Part shown: one piece after another, positions 41,696 through 50,464 of the stretch
Numbering within the stretch: the first letter of the stretch is position 1
Layout: every line of letters begins with the position of its first letter
Source of the DNA: PALSA-612 sp963742925
GTDB taxonomy: Bacteria > Actinomycetota > Thermoleophilia > Gaiellales > Gaiellaceae
Reading direction: 5' to 3'
Assembly: GCA_963742925.1 (NCBI GenBank)
Contig: CAVUNV010000009.1
Coordinates: forward strand, 124,001-188,000
Length of the DNA stretch: 64,000 nucleotides
Translations under genes and position numbers: made by a program
The notes under the pieces: generated by a model
What the model was told of the DNA's origin: nothing
What the model saw: the letters and a program-made list of their open reading frames with translations, nothing else
Databases searched by the model: none

Positions 41696-43031
41696 TGCGA
41701 CGACCCGGCGGGCTTCCCTGGCTCGCGGCTCTGACCGGGGTCTACCTGGGGCTGCGCGTCTGGTCGTTCGCCGGGATCGCCGGGCACGCGAGCTCGTTTC
41801 CCGACACGGCCGACTACCAGAACGTCCAGAGGCTGTCGGTCTTCAGCCTCGACTTCTGGACGTGGTACAAGCCGTGGGGCTCCGCGCTGCTCTGGAAGCT
41901 GCTTCCAGGCCCGACCGACGTGAGCGCCCCGATCGCGCAGTGGCTGATCTCCGTCGCCGCGTGGCTGGTCCTCGCATTCGTCGTGTTCCGCGTGCTCGAG
42001 CGCCGGCCGGTGAAGTACGCGGGCTTGCGCTCGTGCTCGCGTTCGCGCTGGTTCCCGCAGTGGCCGTCTGGGACGGCGCCCTCCTTTCGGAGTCGCTGAC
42101 TCTCTCGCTCGCGGCTCTGCTCGTCGCCGCGCTCCTCCTGTTCGTCCGGGGGCCGTCGTGGAGATGGGCGGCGGTAGTGCTTCTGCTCGCCTTCCTGCTC
42201 GCCGGCACGCGCTCGACCAACGGCTATCTCGCCCCCTTCGTGCTCATTCCGGTCGCCGTCGTGGTCCTGCGCCGCTCGCGCTGGATCGCCGTCGCCGTCG
42301 CGGCCGGCTCGCTCGCGATCGCGGGCGTCGCGTACGCGTCGGCGAACGTCCGCCAGTGGCAGGTGCCGCTCGGGGAGATCATCGCCGGCCGCGTCCTGCA
42401 GAAGCCGTCGGAGCAGGCGTACTTCGTCGCCCGCGGGATGCCCGTGCGGCCGTCGCTTGCGCAGGACATCTGGTCGCATCGGGTCCCTCTCGCGGAGTTC
42501 GAGACGACGCCCTCGCTCGCGTACTTCATGCCCTGGTTCGAGCAGAAGGGCCGGAGCGTCTACACCGACTACCTGCTCTCGCATCCGGGCGACGCGCTGG
42601 CCGACCCGATCGCGGACATCCCCGCCATGATCTCCCCGTCCCCGTCCACGCATGACCTGCAGGGACTCCCCGTCCACTTCTATGCGGCGAAGGACTACCG
42701 CGACGGCCTTCCGAGCTTCGCCGCACGCGTGCTCTATCCGTCGAGCGCCAGGTTGCTGCTCATCGTCGCGATCCTCTCGCTGCTCGTGCTGGCTGCGCTC
42801 GCCACGATGGGCCTGGCGCGGGTCGGCTGGCTGATACCGGTGCTTCTGCTCGCCTCGTGCGTGCCGCACGCCGTCATCGTCTGGGACGGAGACGACGCCA
42901 GCATCGGCCGGCACGCGCTGCTCCTCGCCGTCCTGTTCCGGCTCGGCCTGCTCCTGGTCCTGCTCTTCATCGCCGACGCCTATTTCACCGACCGGGACCG
43001 TCGGCACAGGCCTTCTACGATACGGGCGTGA
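41695..43031 (+). CDS. Polytopic membrane protein, possible glycosyltransferase (one indel)
   Basis: A protein of about 445 residues with about ten membrane helices after restoring one missing base in GGG at 42021-42023. The joined sequence runs VKYAGLALVLAFALVPAVAVW. A periplasmic N-terminal loop contains FPDTADYQNVQRLSVFSLDFW, similar in position to the acidic first loop of GT-C fold enzymes (family 39 style). An external loop of about 130 residues follows in the second half. Lipid-linked sugar transfer is plausible but not shown. The ATG at 41695 overlaps the upstream stop, and the end overlaps the next GTG. Confidence 0.7.
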
Positions 43032-43627
43032 GCAAGATCTACCAGTCGATCGACGGCAAGCTCGCCGACTGGATCCTCGCCCAGCGGCTGTTCTTCGTCG
43101 CGACCGCGCCGAGCGGACAGGACGGGCACGTCAACTGCTCGCCGAAGGGCGGCATCGAGACGTTCCGGATCACGGGCCCGCAGGAGGTCGCCTACCTCGA
43201 CTTCGTCGGCTCGGGCGCGGAGACGATCGCCCATCTGCGCGACAACGGCCGCATCGTCGTCATGTTCTGCGCCTTCGAGGGGCCGCCGCGGATCGTGCGG
43301 CTGCACGGGCGCGGAACCGTCTCTCAGCTCGGTGACCCGGCCTTCGACGAGCTGTACGCGAGGCTCGACTTCTCGGGGATCGAGGCTGCCGAGGCCGGGG
43401 CCCGTTCGATCGTCAGCGTCGCGGTCGAGCGCATCGCCGACTCCTGCGGCTACGGCGTGCCGCTGATGGGCTACGAAGGCACGCGCACACAGCAGATGGC
43501 CTGGATCCAGGCGCAGCTCGGCAAGAACGGCCCGGGCGGCGTCCTCGACTATTCGCGCGAGAAGAACGCCGCCTCGATCGACGGCCTGCCGGCGATCGAC
43601 ACCACGTTGTTGCCGGACCGCGACTAG
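43028..43627 (+). CDS. Pyridoxamine 5'-phosphate oxidase family protein
   Basis: A 199-residue split-barrel flavin-binding type protein. The start SKIYQSIDGKLADWILAQRLFFVATA and GHVNCSPKGGIETFRI match the branch annotated as PPOX-family proteins of unknown substrate. RIVVMFCAFEGPPRIVRLHGRG carries the typical flavin-contact strand. It could reduce F420, FMN or heme-related compounds; this cannot be settled here. GTG at 43028 overlaps the TGA of the membrane protein. Confidence 0.85.
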   Translation: MSKIYQSIDGKLADWILAQRLFFVATAPSGQDGHVNCSPKGGIETFRITGPQEVAYLDFVGSGAETIAHLRDNGRIVVMFCAFEGPPRIVRLHGRGTVSQLGDPAFDELYARLDFSGIEAAEAGARSIVSVAVERIADSCGYGVPLMGYEGTRTQQMAWIQAQLGKNGPGGVLDYSREKNAASIDGLPAIDTTLLPDRD

Positions 43628-43813
43628 CCGCTCACCGTTGCGGTTGCAGCCGACCCCGCGCGGGTCAGGCTCGGGGAGGGAAGAGGCGAGCCTTGACCGG
43701 CTCGGCCTCGGGGAGAGCATGGATCACATGGTTCAGGAGGACGAACGGGAGCGGGCGGCCCCGCAGGCTCTCACGCCTTGCGCCTCCCGTCGTCCGGAAG
43801 GAGTGACATCACC

Positions 43814-44811
43814 ATGAAACGACTAGCGCTCCTGGTGGCGGCGATCGCAGCCGCCGCCGCGACGACCGTCGGGACGGCGAGTGCGAGCTCGTGCACCCCG
43901 ACCGGGTTCTTTCGCGACAGCATCAACATGACGGCGGCGATGATCAACCCGACCGGCAAGGTGTCGGGAACCGTCGACGCCACCGGCTGCAACATCGGCG
44001 TCTACTACGGCCCCGGCTCGAAGGGGCAGATCAACAAAGCCGAGATCTTCGGCGCCAACTACTTCGGCGTCGTGAACAACGGCGGCAAGGTGAACATCCA
44101 GAACTCGTACGTGCACGACATCGGCGAGGTCGCCCTTCAACGGCACCCAGCACGGCGTCGGCATCTACTTCGCCTATGACACGGGTGCGACCGGAGACAT
44201 CTCGAACAACACCGTGAGCGCGTACCAGAAGGGCGGCATCGTGGTGAACGGCGGCAGTGACAGCGCCGACATCCACAACAACACGGTCACGGGGCTCGGC
44301 CGGGTGAACTTCATCGCCGGCAACGGCATCCAGGTCGCGTTCGGGGCATCCGGCGACGTCCACAACAACACAGTCACCGGCAACGCCTACACGGGTGCGA
44401 ACAACGCTTCCTCTGCCGGCATCCTCGTCTTCGGCGGCTGCGGCGACCCGGTGTCGGTGGTCGACGTGCACAACAACACGCTCGTCAACAACGACATGGG
44501 CGTCTACTTCGCGAACTACGACGACGCCTGCGTCGCGCCTTCGCCGACCCCGACGAAGGGCGACATCCACAACAACTCGATCTCAAACGATGCCGTGACG
44601 AACATCAGCGGCAACGGCTCGCCGATCGGCTACCAGGCCGGGATCGCGAGGTCGGCAACGGCGACGACATCCACAACAACGCGATCTCCGGCGTCGGGCT
44701 ACGCGCCGATGGATCCGGGCACGGCCTTCGTCCGCCCGATCGACATCGACCTTCACGCTGAACGTCAAGTCCCACAACAACACCTACAACGGCAGCCCGT
44801 ACAACGGCTAG
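43814..44811 (+). CDS. Secreted right-handed beta-helix repeat protein (four indels)
   Basis: The signal peptide (MKRLALLVAAIAAAAATTVG, ending ASAS) is followed by a parallel beta-helix of degenerate 20-30 residue turns. The recurring core is D-[IV]-x-N-N-T/S: GDISNNTVS, ADIHNNTVTG, GDVHNNTVTG, VDVHNNTLV, GDIHNNSIS, DDIHNNAIS and SHNNTYNG. Four single-base errors are inferred: extra C at 44133-44135, missing base at about 44647, extra G at 44696-44698, extra C at 44750-44751. Correcting them gives 331 residues ending at the TAG 44809-44811. Such folds often bind or cleave polysaccharide. ATG at 43814 has GGAAGGAG upstream. Confidence 0.72.
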
Positions 44812-44833
44812 AAACAACGCTGCCCGCTCTGAC

Positions 44834-44861
44834 CGAAGGGCCCGCTCCGGCGGGCCCTTCG
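44834..44861. terminator. Perfect GC hairpin after the beta-helix gene
   Basis: CGAAGGGCCCGC (44834-44845) pairs perfectly with GCGGGCCCTTCG (44850-44861) around a TCCG loop, 22 bases after the stop. Only a short pyrimidine run follows. Confidence 0.7.
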
Positions 44862-44879
44862 CCTTCTAGGCTGTCGAGC

Positions 44880-45266
44880 GTGCCAGCCTTTCTCATCTAC
44901 GGGACGTTCATGCGCGGCCAGCCGGGGCACGCGAATCTCGACGGCGCCGAGCTCCTGGGTGACGTGGAGACGGCGCCCCGCTACCGCCTCTGGGAGGTCG
45001 ACGGCCGCTGGCCGGCGCTGATCTCCGACGACGACGGGGTCGCGATCGCCGCCGAGCTCTACGAGATCGCGCCCGCCCATCTCGCCCGCCTCGCGGAGAT
45101 CGAGCCGCCCGGCTGGAGCCGCGCGCCGGTCGAGCTCGCGGACGGCCGGCAGGTCGAGGCGTTCCTCGGCGCCCCGGGCCTGCGCGCCCGCGGCCACGAC
45201 GTCTCGACCCACGGCGGCTGGGCCGCGTACCGGGCTTCCAGAGCTAGCCGCGGACGAGGTTCTTGA
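44880..45266 (+). CDS. Gamma-glutamylcyclotransferase-like (AIG2) protein
   Basis: A 128-residue protein of the gamma-glutamylcyclotransferase-like fold. The opening FLIYGTFMRGQPGHANLDGA matches the substrate loop YGxxMRG of the family, followed by YRLWEVDGRWPAL and AAELYEI (with the catalytic glutamate region). It may act on gamma-glutamyl amines or peptides. GTG at 44880 lies 7 bases after TAGGCT (44867-44872). Its last 20 or so bases overlap the end of the convergent proline dehydrogenase gene. Confidence 0.8.
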   Translation: MPAFLIYGTFMRGQPGHANLDGAELLGDVETAPRYRLWEVDGRWPALISDDDGVAIAAELYEIAPAHLARLAEIEPPGWSRAPVELADGRQVEAFLGAPGLRARGHDVSTHGGWAAYRASRASRGRGS

Positions 45267-46179
45267 GGACGAAGAGCGTGTTCGCCGGCCGCTCGGCCAG
45301 GCGTCGCATCAGATAGCGGTACCAGTCAGGCCCGAACGGCGTCGCGACCAGCACCGCGAACCCGCGGCGGACGAGGTCGAGCTGGAGCTGCGAACGCACG
45401 CCGTACAGCAGCTGGAACTGGAACCGGTCGCGGGCGATGCCCTCGCGTTCGGCGAACGCGATCGTGTGCTCGATCAGCCCCTCGTCGTGCGTGGCGACCG
45501 CCGTGAAGCCGCCGTCGCGCAGCGAACGCTCGATCAGGCGCGCCAGCGCGGCGTCCACGTCGGCCTTCTCCGGATAGGCCACCTCCGGCGACTCGAGGTA
45601 CGCGCCTTTCACGAGACGCAGGTTCGGTCGCAGATCGAGGAGCGACGCGAGATCGTCCTCCGAGCGGTAGAGGTAGGACTGCAGCACCGTGCCGGTGTTC
45701 TCGTGCCCGGCCTCGCGCAGCCGCCGGTAGATGCGCAGCGTCGCGTCGACGAACGGCGATTCCTCCATGTCCATCCGCACGAAGTTCCCGAGCCCGGCGG
45801 CGTGCTCCAGCAGGGCGGTGACGTTCTCGTACGCGAGCTGCTCGTCGATCGCGAGCCCGAGGTGCGTCAGCTTGAGCGCGACGTTCGTCTTCAGGCCCTC
45901 GGCCTGGATGCGATCGAGCACCTCGCGATATGCGGCGACGACGGCGCCGGCCTCCTCGGCCGACGTCACGCCCTCCCCGAGCAGCGTCGTGTTCGTGAGC
46001 AGCCCCTGGTCGTTCAGCCGCCTCAGCACGGGCACGAGCTGGTCGAGCGTCTCGCCGGCGACGAACCGCGCCGCACCGAGCCGCATCCCGTGGCGGCCGA
46101 CGAAGCGATGCAACGTCGGACTGTCGGCGAGCGCGAGGATCGCCTTGCGCGACGCCGCGTTCGCCGTCTCGGTGATCAC
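45244..46179 (-). CDS. Proline dehydrogenase
   Basis: A 311-residue single-function FAD enzyme that oxidises proline to delta-1-pyrroline-5-carboxylate. Landmarks of the (beta-alpha)8 PRODH domain are MDMEESPFVDATL, LRLVKGAYLESPEVAYP, TAVATHDEGLI and the C-terminal YRYLMRRLAERPANTLFVLKN, which carries the paired arginines for proline. The GTG at 46179 overlaps the gcvPB TGA, so it is translated with the glycine cleavage genes. The 1257-codon open frame reaching to 49017 is a run-through artefact across several genes. No P5C dehydrogenase gene is seen in the window. Confidence 0.93.
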   Translation of the reverse strand: MITETANAASRKAILALADSPTLHRFVGRHGMRLGAARFVAGETLDQLVPVLRRLNDQGLLTNTTLLGEGVTSAEEAGAVVAAYREVLDRIQAEGLKTNVALKLTHLGLAIDEQLAYENVTALLEHAAGLGNFVRMDMEESPFVDATLRIYRRLREAGHENTGTVLQSYLYRSEDDLASLLDLRPNLRLVKGAYLESPEVAYPEKADVDAALARLIERSLRDGGFTAVATHDEGLIEHTIAFAEREGIARDRFQFQLLYGVRSQLQLDLVRRGFAVLVATPFGPDWYRYLMRRLAERPANTLFVLKNLVRG

Positions 46180-47640
46180 GCCTCGGCCGGGACGGGCTGC
46201 TCGCCGAAGCCGTACCTGACGACCAGCTGCTTGACGGCCTTCACCTCGTCGAGCCGACGTACGGGCCGCGTCGTCGGCGCCTCCTTCACGGTCTCCGGCT
46301 CCTCCGCCGCCTCGCGCGCGATCGCGAGCATGGCGTCGGCGAACGCGTCGAGCGTCTCCTTCGCCTCGGTCTCGGTCGGCTCGATCATGAGCGCCTCGGG
46401 CACGACCAGCGGGAAGTAGATCGTCGGCGGATGGAAGCCGTAGTCCATCAGCCGCTTGGCCACGTCGAGCGCGGTCACGCCGTGCTCGCGCTTCAGGCGG
46501 CGAGCCGACAGCACGAACTCGTGCATGCACAGGCGGTCGTAGGGCAGGTCGTACGTGCCCTTCAGCAGCGCGAGCAGGTAGTTGGCGTTCAGCACGGCCA
46601 CTTCGGACATGCCCTTGAGCTCCGGCCCGTAGGCGCGGATGTAGGCGTAGGAGCGGACGAAGACGCCGAACGGCCCGGTGAACCCGCGCACGCGGCCGAT
46701 CGTCTTCGGCCGGTCCTCGTCGAGCCCGAAGCTGCCGTCGTCGAGCCGCACGACCTGCGGCGAGGGAATGAACGGCTCGAGGATGTCGCGCACCGCGATC
46801 GGCCCGCCGCCCGGGCCCACCGCCGCCGTGCGGCTGCGAGAACGTCTTGTGCAGGTTGATGTGCACGACGTCGAAGCCCATGTCGCCGGGCCGGGCGATC
46901 CCGCACACGGCGTTCAGGTTGGCTCCGTCGTAGTACATGAGCGCACCCGCGCCGTGGAAGATCCGCTCGATCTCCTCGATGCCCTCGTCGAAGAGGCCGA
47001 GCGTCGAGGGGTTCGTGAGCATCAGCGCCGCCGTCTCGGCATCGACCTTCGCGCGGAGGTCGTCGAGGTCGATGTTGCCGCGCGCGTCGGTCTTGACGCC
47101 GACGAGCTCGAAGCCCGACATCGCGACGCTGGCCGGGTTCGTCCCGTGAGCCGTGTCCGGCACGATCACCTTGCGTCGATGCGCACCCTCGCCGCGATCG
47201 GCGAAGTAGGCGCGGATCAGCATCAGCCCGGTGATCTCTCCCTGCGACCCTGCGGCCGGCTGCAGCGACACCGCGTCGAGCCCTGCCACCTCGGCGAGGA
47301 TCTCCTGCAGCCGCCACATCAGCTCGAGCGCTCCCTGGGCTCCCTCGGGCTCCTGCAGCGGGTGCAGGTCGCGGAAGCCCTGGAGCAGCGCGAGCCGCTC
47401 GTTGACGCGCGGGTTGTACTTCATCGTGCAGGAGCCGAGCGGGTAGAAGCCGGTGTCGACCCCGAAGTTGCGCGTCGACAGCTCGGTGAAGTGGCGGACG
47501 AGGTCAGGCTCGGCGATCTCCGGGAGGCGCGGCGGCTCTGCGCGCCGGAGCTCGTCGGGCACGTCCGGAACGGGCAGGTCGTGCTGCGGGAAGGAGTACG
47601 CCGCGCGACCCGCGACCGACTTCTCGTAGATGAGCTTCAT
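46176..47640 (-). CDS. gcvPB: Glycine dehydrogenase (decarboxylating), subunit 2 (one indel)
   Basis: This is the C-terminal half of the P-protein as a separate subunit. It carries the PLP lysine in HINLHKTFSQPHGGGGPG, and decarboxylates glycine with subunit 1, passing the aminomethyl group to GcvH. The frame breaks within 46810-46812 (one extra base). Correction joins GGGGPG to GGPIAVRDILEPF and gives 487 residues, the usual length. Start ATG at 47640 shares ATGA with the gcvPA stop. The stop overlaps the proline dehydrogenase GTG. Confidence 0.95.
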
Positions 47641-48980
47641 CGCGGCGCCACCTCGCTCAGCACCTCGACCAGCCGGTCGATGTCCGCCTTCGAGCGCTTC
47701 TCCGTCACCGCGACGAGCAGGCAGTCGTCGAGTCCCTCGTAGTCGCGGCCGAGGCGGTAGCCGGGATTCACGCCGCGCGCGCGCGCCTCGCGAATCACTT
47801 CGCCGGCGGGCCGTCCGACGCGTACCGCAAACTCCTTGAATGTTGCCTTGTCCGAGAACACGATCTCGAAGCCGGCCGCCTCCAGCTCCCGCCTGGCATA
47901 GCTCGAGAGCGCCATGCACATCTCCCCCAGCTCGCGCAGGCCCTGCGGGCCGAGCCAGGACAGGTAGACCAGTCCGCCCAGGGCGAGCAGCGTCTGGTTG
48001 GTCGTGATGTTGGAGGTCGCCTTCTCGCGCCGGATGTGCTGCTCGCGCGTCGAGAGCGTCAGGACGTAGCCCCGCTCGCCGGCCAGGTCGGTGGTCTCGC
48101 CGACGATCCGGCCGGGCATGCGCCGGATGTGCTCGAGCCGGGAGGCGATGAACCCGTAGTGCGGGCCGCCGAACGACATGGCGTTGCCGGCACCTTGGCC
48201 CTCGCCGATCGCGATCGCGCAGCCGTAGCGCCCGGGAGCCTCGAGCACGCCGAGCGACACGGGATCGACGTGGGCGACCGCGAGCGCGTCGGCGTCGGCG
48301 GCTGCCTCGGCCAGCTCCGGGGCGGGCTCGAGACAGCCGAAGAAGTTCGGCTGCTGGAAGATCACCGCCGCCGCGTCCTTCGCCGCTTCGGCGACCCGCG
48401 CCGGATCGGTCGTCCCGCCCGAGTGGGGCACCTCGACGACCTCGAGCCCGAAGCCGGGCGCATACGTCTTGATCACCTGCCGCACCTGCGGATTCGTCGC
48501 CTCGGTGACCACGACCCGCGACCGGCCGGTGACGTGCCTGGCGAGGTAGCACGCGTCGGCGGCGACGGTCGTCCCGTCGTAGCCGGAGGCATTCGACACG
48601 TCCATGCCCGTCAGCTCGCAGATCGCCGTCTGGTACTCGAAGATCGCCTGGAGCACGCCCTGGCTCATCTCCGGCTGGTAGGGCGTGTACGCGGTGAGGA
48701 ACTCGCCTCGCGACAGGACGGTGTTGACCACCGCCGGCACGTAATGGTCGTAGACCCCGGCGCCGAGGAAGGAGAGCTCGACTCCGGCGTGTGCGTTTCG
48801 CGACGCGAGCGAGTCGAGGTGCGCGACGATCTCCTGCTCGGCGAGCGGCGGCTCGAGGTCGAGCGGCCGCCCGAGCCGCACCCCGGCGGGAATGTCGCGG
48901 AACAGCTCCTCGACGGTCGAGACGCCGACGGCCGCGAGCATCTGCTCGCGATCCTCGGCAGTCAGCGCGATGTACCTCAC
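47637..48980 (-). CDS. gcvPA: Glycine dehydrogenase (decarboxylating), subunit 1
   Basis: This is the N-terminal half of the split P-protein: 447 residues with the family sequences FLGAGVYDHYVPAVV, TAYTPYQPEMSQGVLQAIFEYQT, NASGYDGTTVAADA and FGGPHYGFIASR. It forms the heterotetramer with GcvPB. Splitting of GcvP is typical of Gram-positive and some deep-branching lineages. It overlaps gcvH at its start (48977-48980) and gcvPB at its end. Confidence 0.96.
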   Translation of the reverse strand: MRYIALTAEDREQMLAAVGVSTVEELFRDIPAGVRLGRPLDLEPPLAEQEIVAHLDSLASRNAHAGVELSFLGAGVYDHYVPAVVNTVLSRGEFLTAYTPYQPEMSQGVLQAIFEYQTAICELTGMDVSNASGYDGTTVAADACYLARHVTGRSRVVVTEATNPQVRQVIKTYAPGFGLEVVEVPHSGGTTDPARVAEAAKDAAAVIFQQPNFFGCLEPAPELAEAAADADALAVAHVDPVSLGVLEAPGRYGCAIAIGEGQGAGNAMSFGGPHYGFIASRLEHIRRMPGRIVGETTDLAGERGYVLTLSTREQHIRREKATSNITTNQTLLALGGLVYLSWLGPQGLRELGEMCMALSSYARRELEAAGFEIVFSDKATFKEFAVRVGRPAGEVIREARARGVNPGYRLGRDYEGLDDCLLVAVTEKRSKADIDRLVEVLSEVAPR

Positions 48981-49375
48981 GCGAGGTCTTCGAGCAGCTT
49001 CCTGTACCCGGCCGCATCGAGGAGCCCGTCGAGCTCGCCGGGGTTGCTCATGCGCACGCGGATGAGCCAGCCCTCGCCGTACGGATCGTCGTTCACGGTC
49101 TCGGGCTCGTCGACGACCTTCTGATTGACCGCGAGCACCTCGCCCGAGAGCGGAGCGATCAGGTCGGACACGGCCTTCACCGACTCGACCTCGCCGTACG
49201 CAGTGTCCATGCCGATCGTCGCGCCCACGTCGGGCGGCTCGTAGTGCACGAGCTCGCCGAGCGAGTCCTGCGCATACCAGGTGACGCCCAGCGTGGCCTC
49301 GTCGCCCTCGATGCGGGCCCAGTCGTGCTCGGGGTGGTACCGGAGATCGTCGGGATAGCTCTCGGACGCCGCCAT
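48977..49375 (-). CDS. gcvH: Glycine cleavage system H protein
   Basis: A 132-residue lipoyl carrier that shuttles the aminomethyl group between P, T and L proteins. The lipoyl lysine is Lys67 in GEVESVKAVSDL, preceded by LGELVHYEPPDVG and followed by LSGEVLAVN. Three bases separate it from the gcvT stop, and it overlaps gcvPA. The start ATG at 49375 fits the usual N-terminus (DDLRYHPEHDWARIEG). Confidence 0.97.
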   Translation of the reverse strand: MAASESYPDDLRYHPEHDWARIEGDEATLGVTWYAQDSLGELVHYEPPDVGATIGMDTAYGEVESVKAVSDLIAPLSGEVLAVNQKVVDEPETVNDDPYGEGWLIRVRMSNPGELDGLLDAAGYRKLLEDLA

Positions 49376-49378
49376 TCG

Positions 49379-50440
49379 TCAGTGCTCCTCTCGCTTGTAG
49401 ATCGGTTTCTGCACGATCTTCGCCCGTCGCGGCTTGCCTCGCACGTCGATCGTGATCTCCTCGCCCGGCTTGGCCAGCCCGGCCGGGACGTAGCCCATGC
49501 CGATGCCACGGTCGAGCATCGGCGAGTGCGTGCCGGAGGTGACCTCGCCGCCCTCCGCGATCGGCATGCCCTGGCGCGGGATGGCGCGCTCTTCCATCAC
49601 GAACGCGGCCAGCCGCTCCGCAGGCCCCTGCTCCTTGACCCGGCGCAGCTCCCCGGCGCCGGTGAAGTCCCGGTCGAGCGCGCAGACCCAGCCGAGGCCC
49701 GCCGAGATCGCGTCGGTCTCCGGCGAGATGTCGTTGCCGTGCAGCGGGTAGCAGACCTCGAGCCGGAGCGTGTCACGCGCCCCGAGCCCGCACGGCTTGG
49801 CGCCGCGAGCGAGCACGCGCTCCCAGAGATCGCCGGCCTCCTCGGCCATGACCAGCAGCTCGACGCCCTTCTCGCCCGTGTAGCCGGTGCGGTTGACCAT
49901 GCAGGCGATCCCGTCGATCTCGCTCTCGGCGAACGTGAACGCCGGCGCGTCCTCGAGCCCCAGACGCTCGAGCGACCGCGGCCCCTGGACCGCGATCAGC
50001 CCGTACTGGTCGGACACGTTGCGTACGTCCGACCCGCGCAGCTCCCGCTCGCGCAGCCACTCGAAGTCGGCGTCGGCGTTGGACGCGTTCACGATCAGCA
50101 GGAACCGGCACGCGTCGAGCTGGTAGACGATCAGGTCGTCGACGATGCCGCCGCGCTCGTTGGTCAGCAGCGTGTACTGCGCCTCGCCGGGCCCGATGCG
50201 GCCGAGGTCGTTCGAGAGCAGCGAGTCCAGCAGCTCGCGCGCGCGCGGCCCCTCGACGTCGATCTCGCCCATGTGCGAGACGTCGAACGCGCCGCAGTCC
50301 TCGCGCACCGCCATGTGCTCCGGAATGACGCCTTCGTACTGCACGGGCATCTCCCAGCCGGCGAACGGCACCATGCGCGCGCCGAGCTCGACATGCTGCT
50401 CGTAGAGCGGTGTGCGGCGGAGCCCTGCCTCGATTGGCAC
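49379..50440 (-). CDS. gcvT: Aminomethyltransferase (glycine cleavage T protein)
   Basis: A 353-residue T protein that transfers the aminomethyl carbon to tetrahydrofolate, yielding 5,10-methylene-THF and ammonia. Landmarks are RMVPFAGWEMPVQY, FDVSHMGEIDVEGP (the folate aspartate region), NRTGYTGEKGVELLV and GLGARDTLRLEVCYPLHG. The start is GTG at 50440, 7 bases after TAGCAT (50448-50453, minus strand). The gcv operon thus seems to have its own leaderless promoter in the 24-base gap after ftsZ. Confidence 0.96.
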   Translation of the reverse strand: MPIEAGLRRTPLYEQHVELGARMVPFAGWEMPVQYEGVIPEHMAVREDCGAFDVSHMGEIDVEGPRARELLDSLLSNDLGRIGPGEAQYTLLTNERGGIVDDLIVYQLDACRFLLIVNASNADADFEWLRERELRGSDVRNVSDQYGLIAVQGPRSLERLGLEDAPAFTFAESEIDGIACMVNRTGYTGEKGVELLVMAEEAGDLWERVLARGAKPCGLGARDTLRLEVCYPLHGNDISPETDAISAGLGWVCALDRDFTGAGELRRVKEQGPAERLAAFVMEERAIPRQGMPIAEGGEVTSGTHSPMLDRGIGMGYVPAGLAKPGEEITIDVRGKPRRAKIVQKPIYKREEH

Positions 50441-50447
50441 GGCTCGG

Positions 50448-50453
50448 ATGCTA
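50448..50453 (-). promoter_or_regulatory. -10 element of the gcv operon
   Basis: TAGCAT on the minus strand, 7 bases before GTG at 50440, lying between the ftsZ stop (50465) and gcvT. A leaderless start is inferred. Confidence 0.45.
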
Positions 50454-50464
50454 CTCGGGCGCCG

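Noticed and set aside
45244..49017. A 1257-codon open frame spanning proline dehydrogenase, gcvPB and gcvPA
   Set aside because: GC-rich DNA keeps wrong frames open. Only the proline dehydrogenase part and the first part of gcvPB are coding in this frame; the rest is antiparallel nonsense relative to gcvPA and gcvPB.
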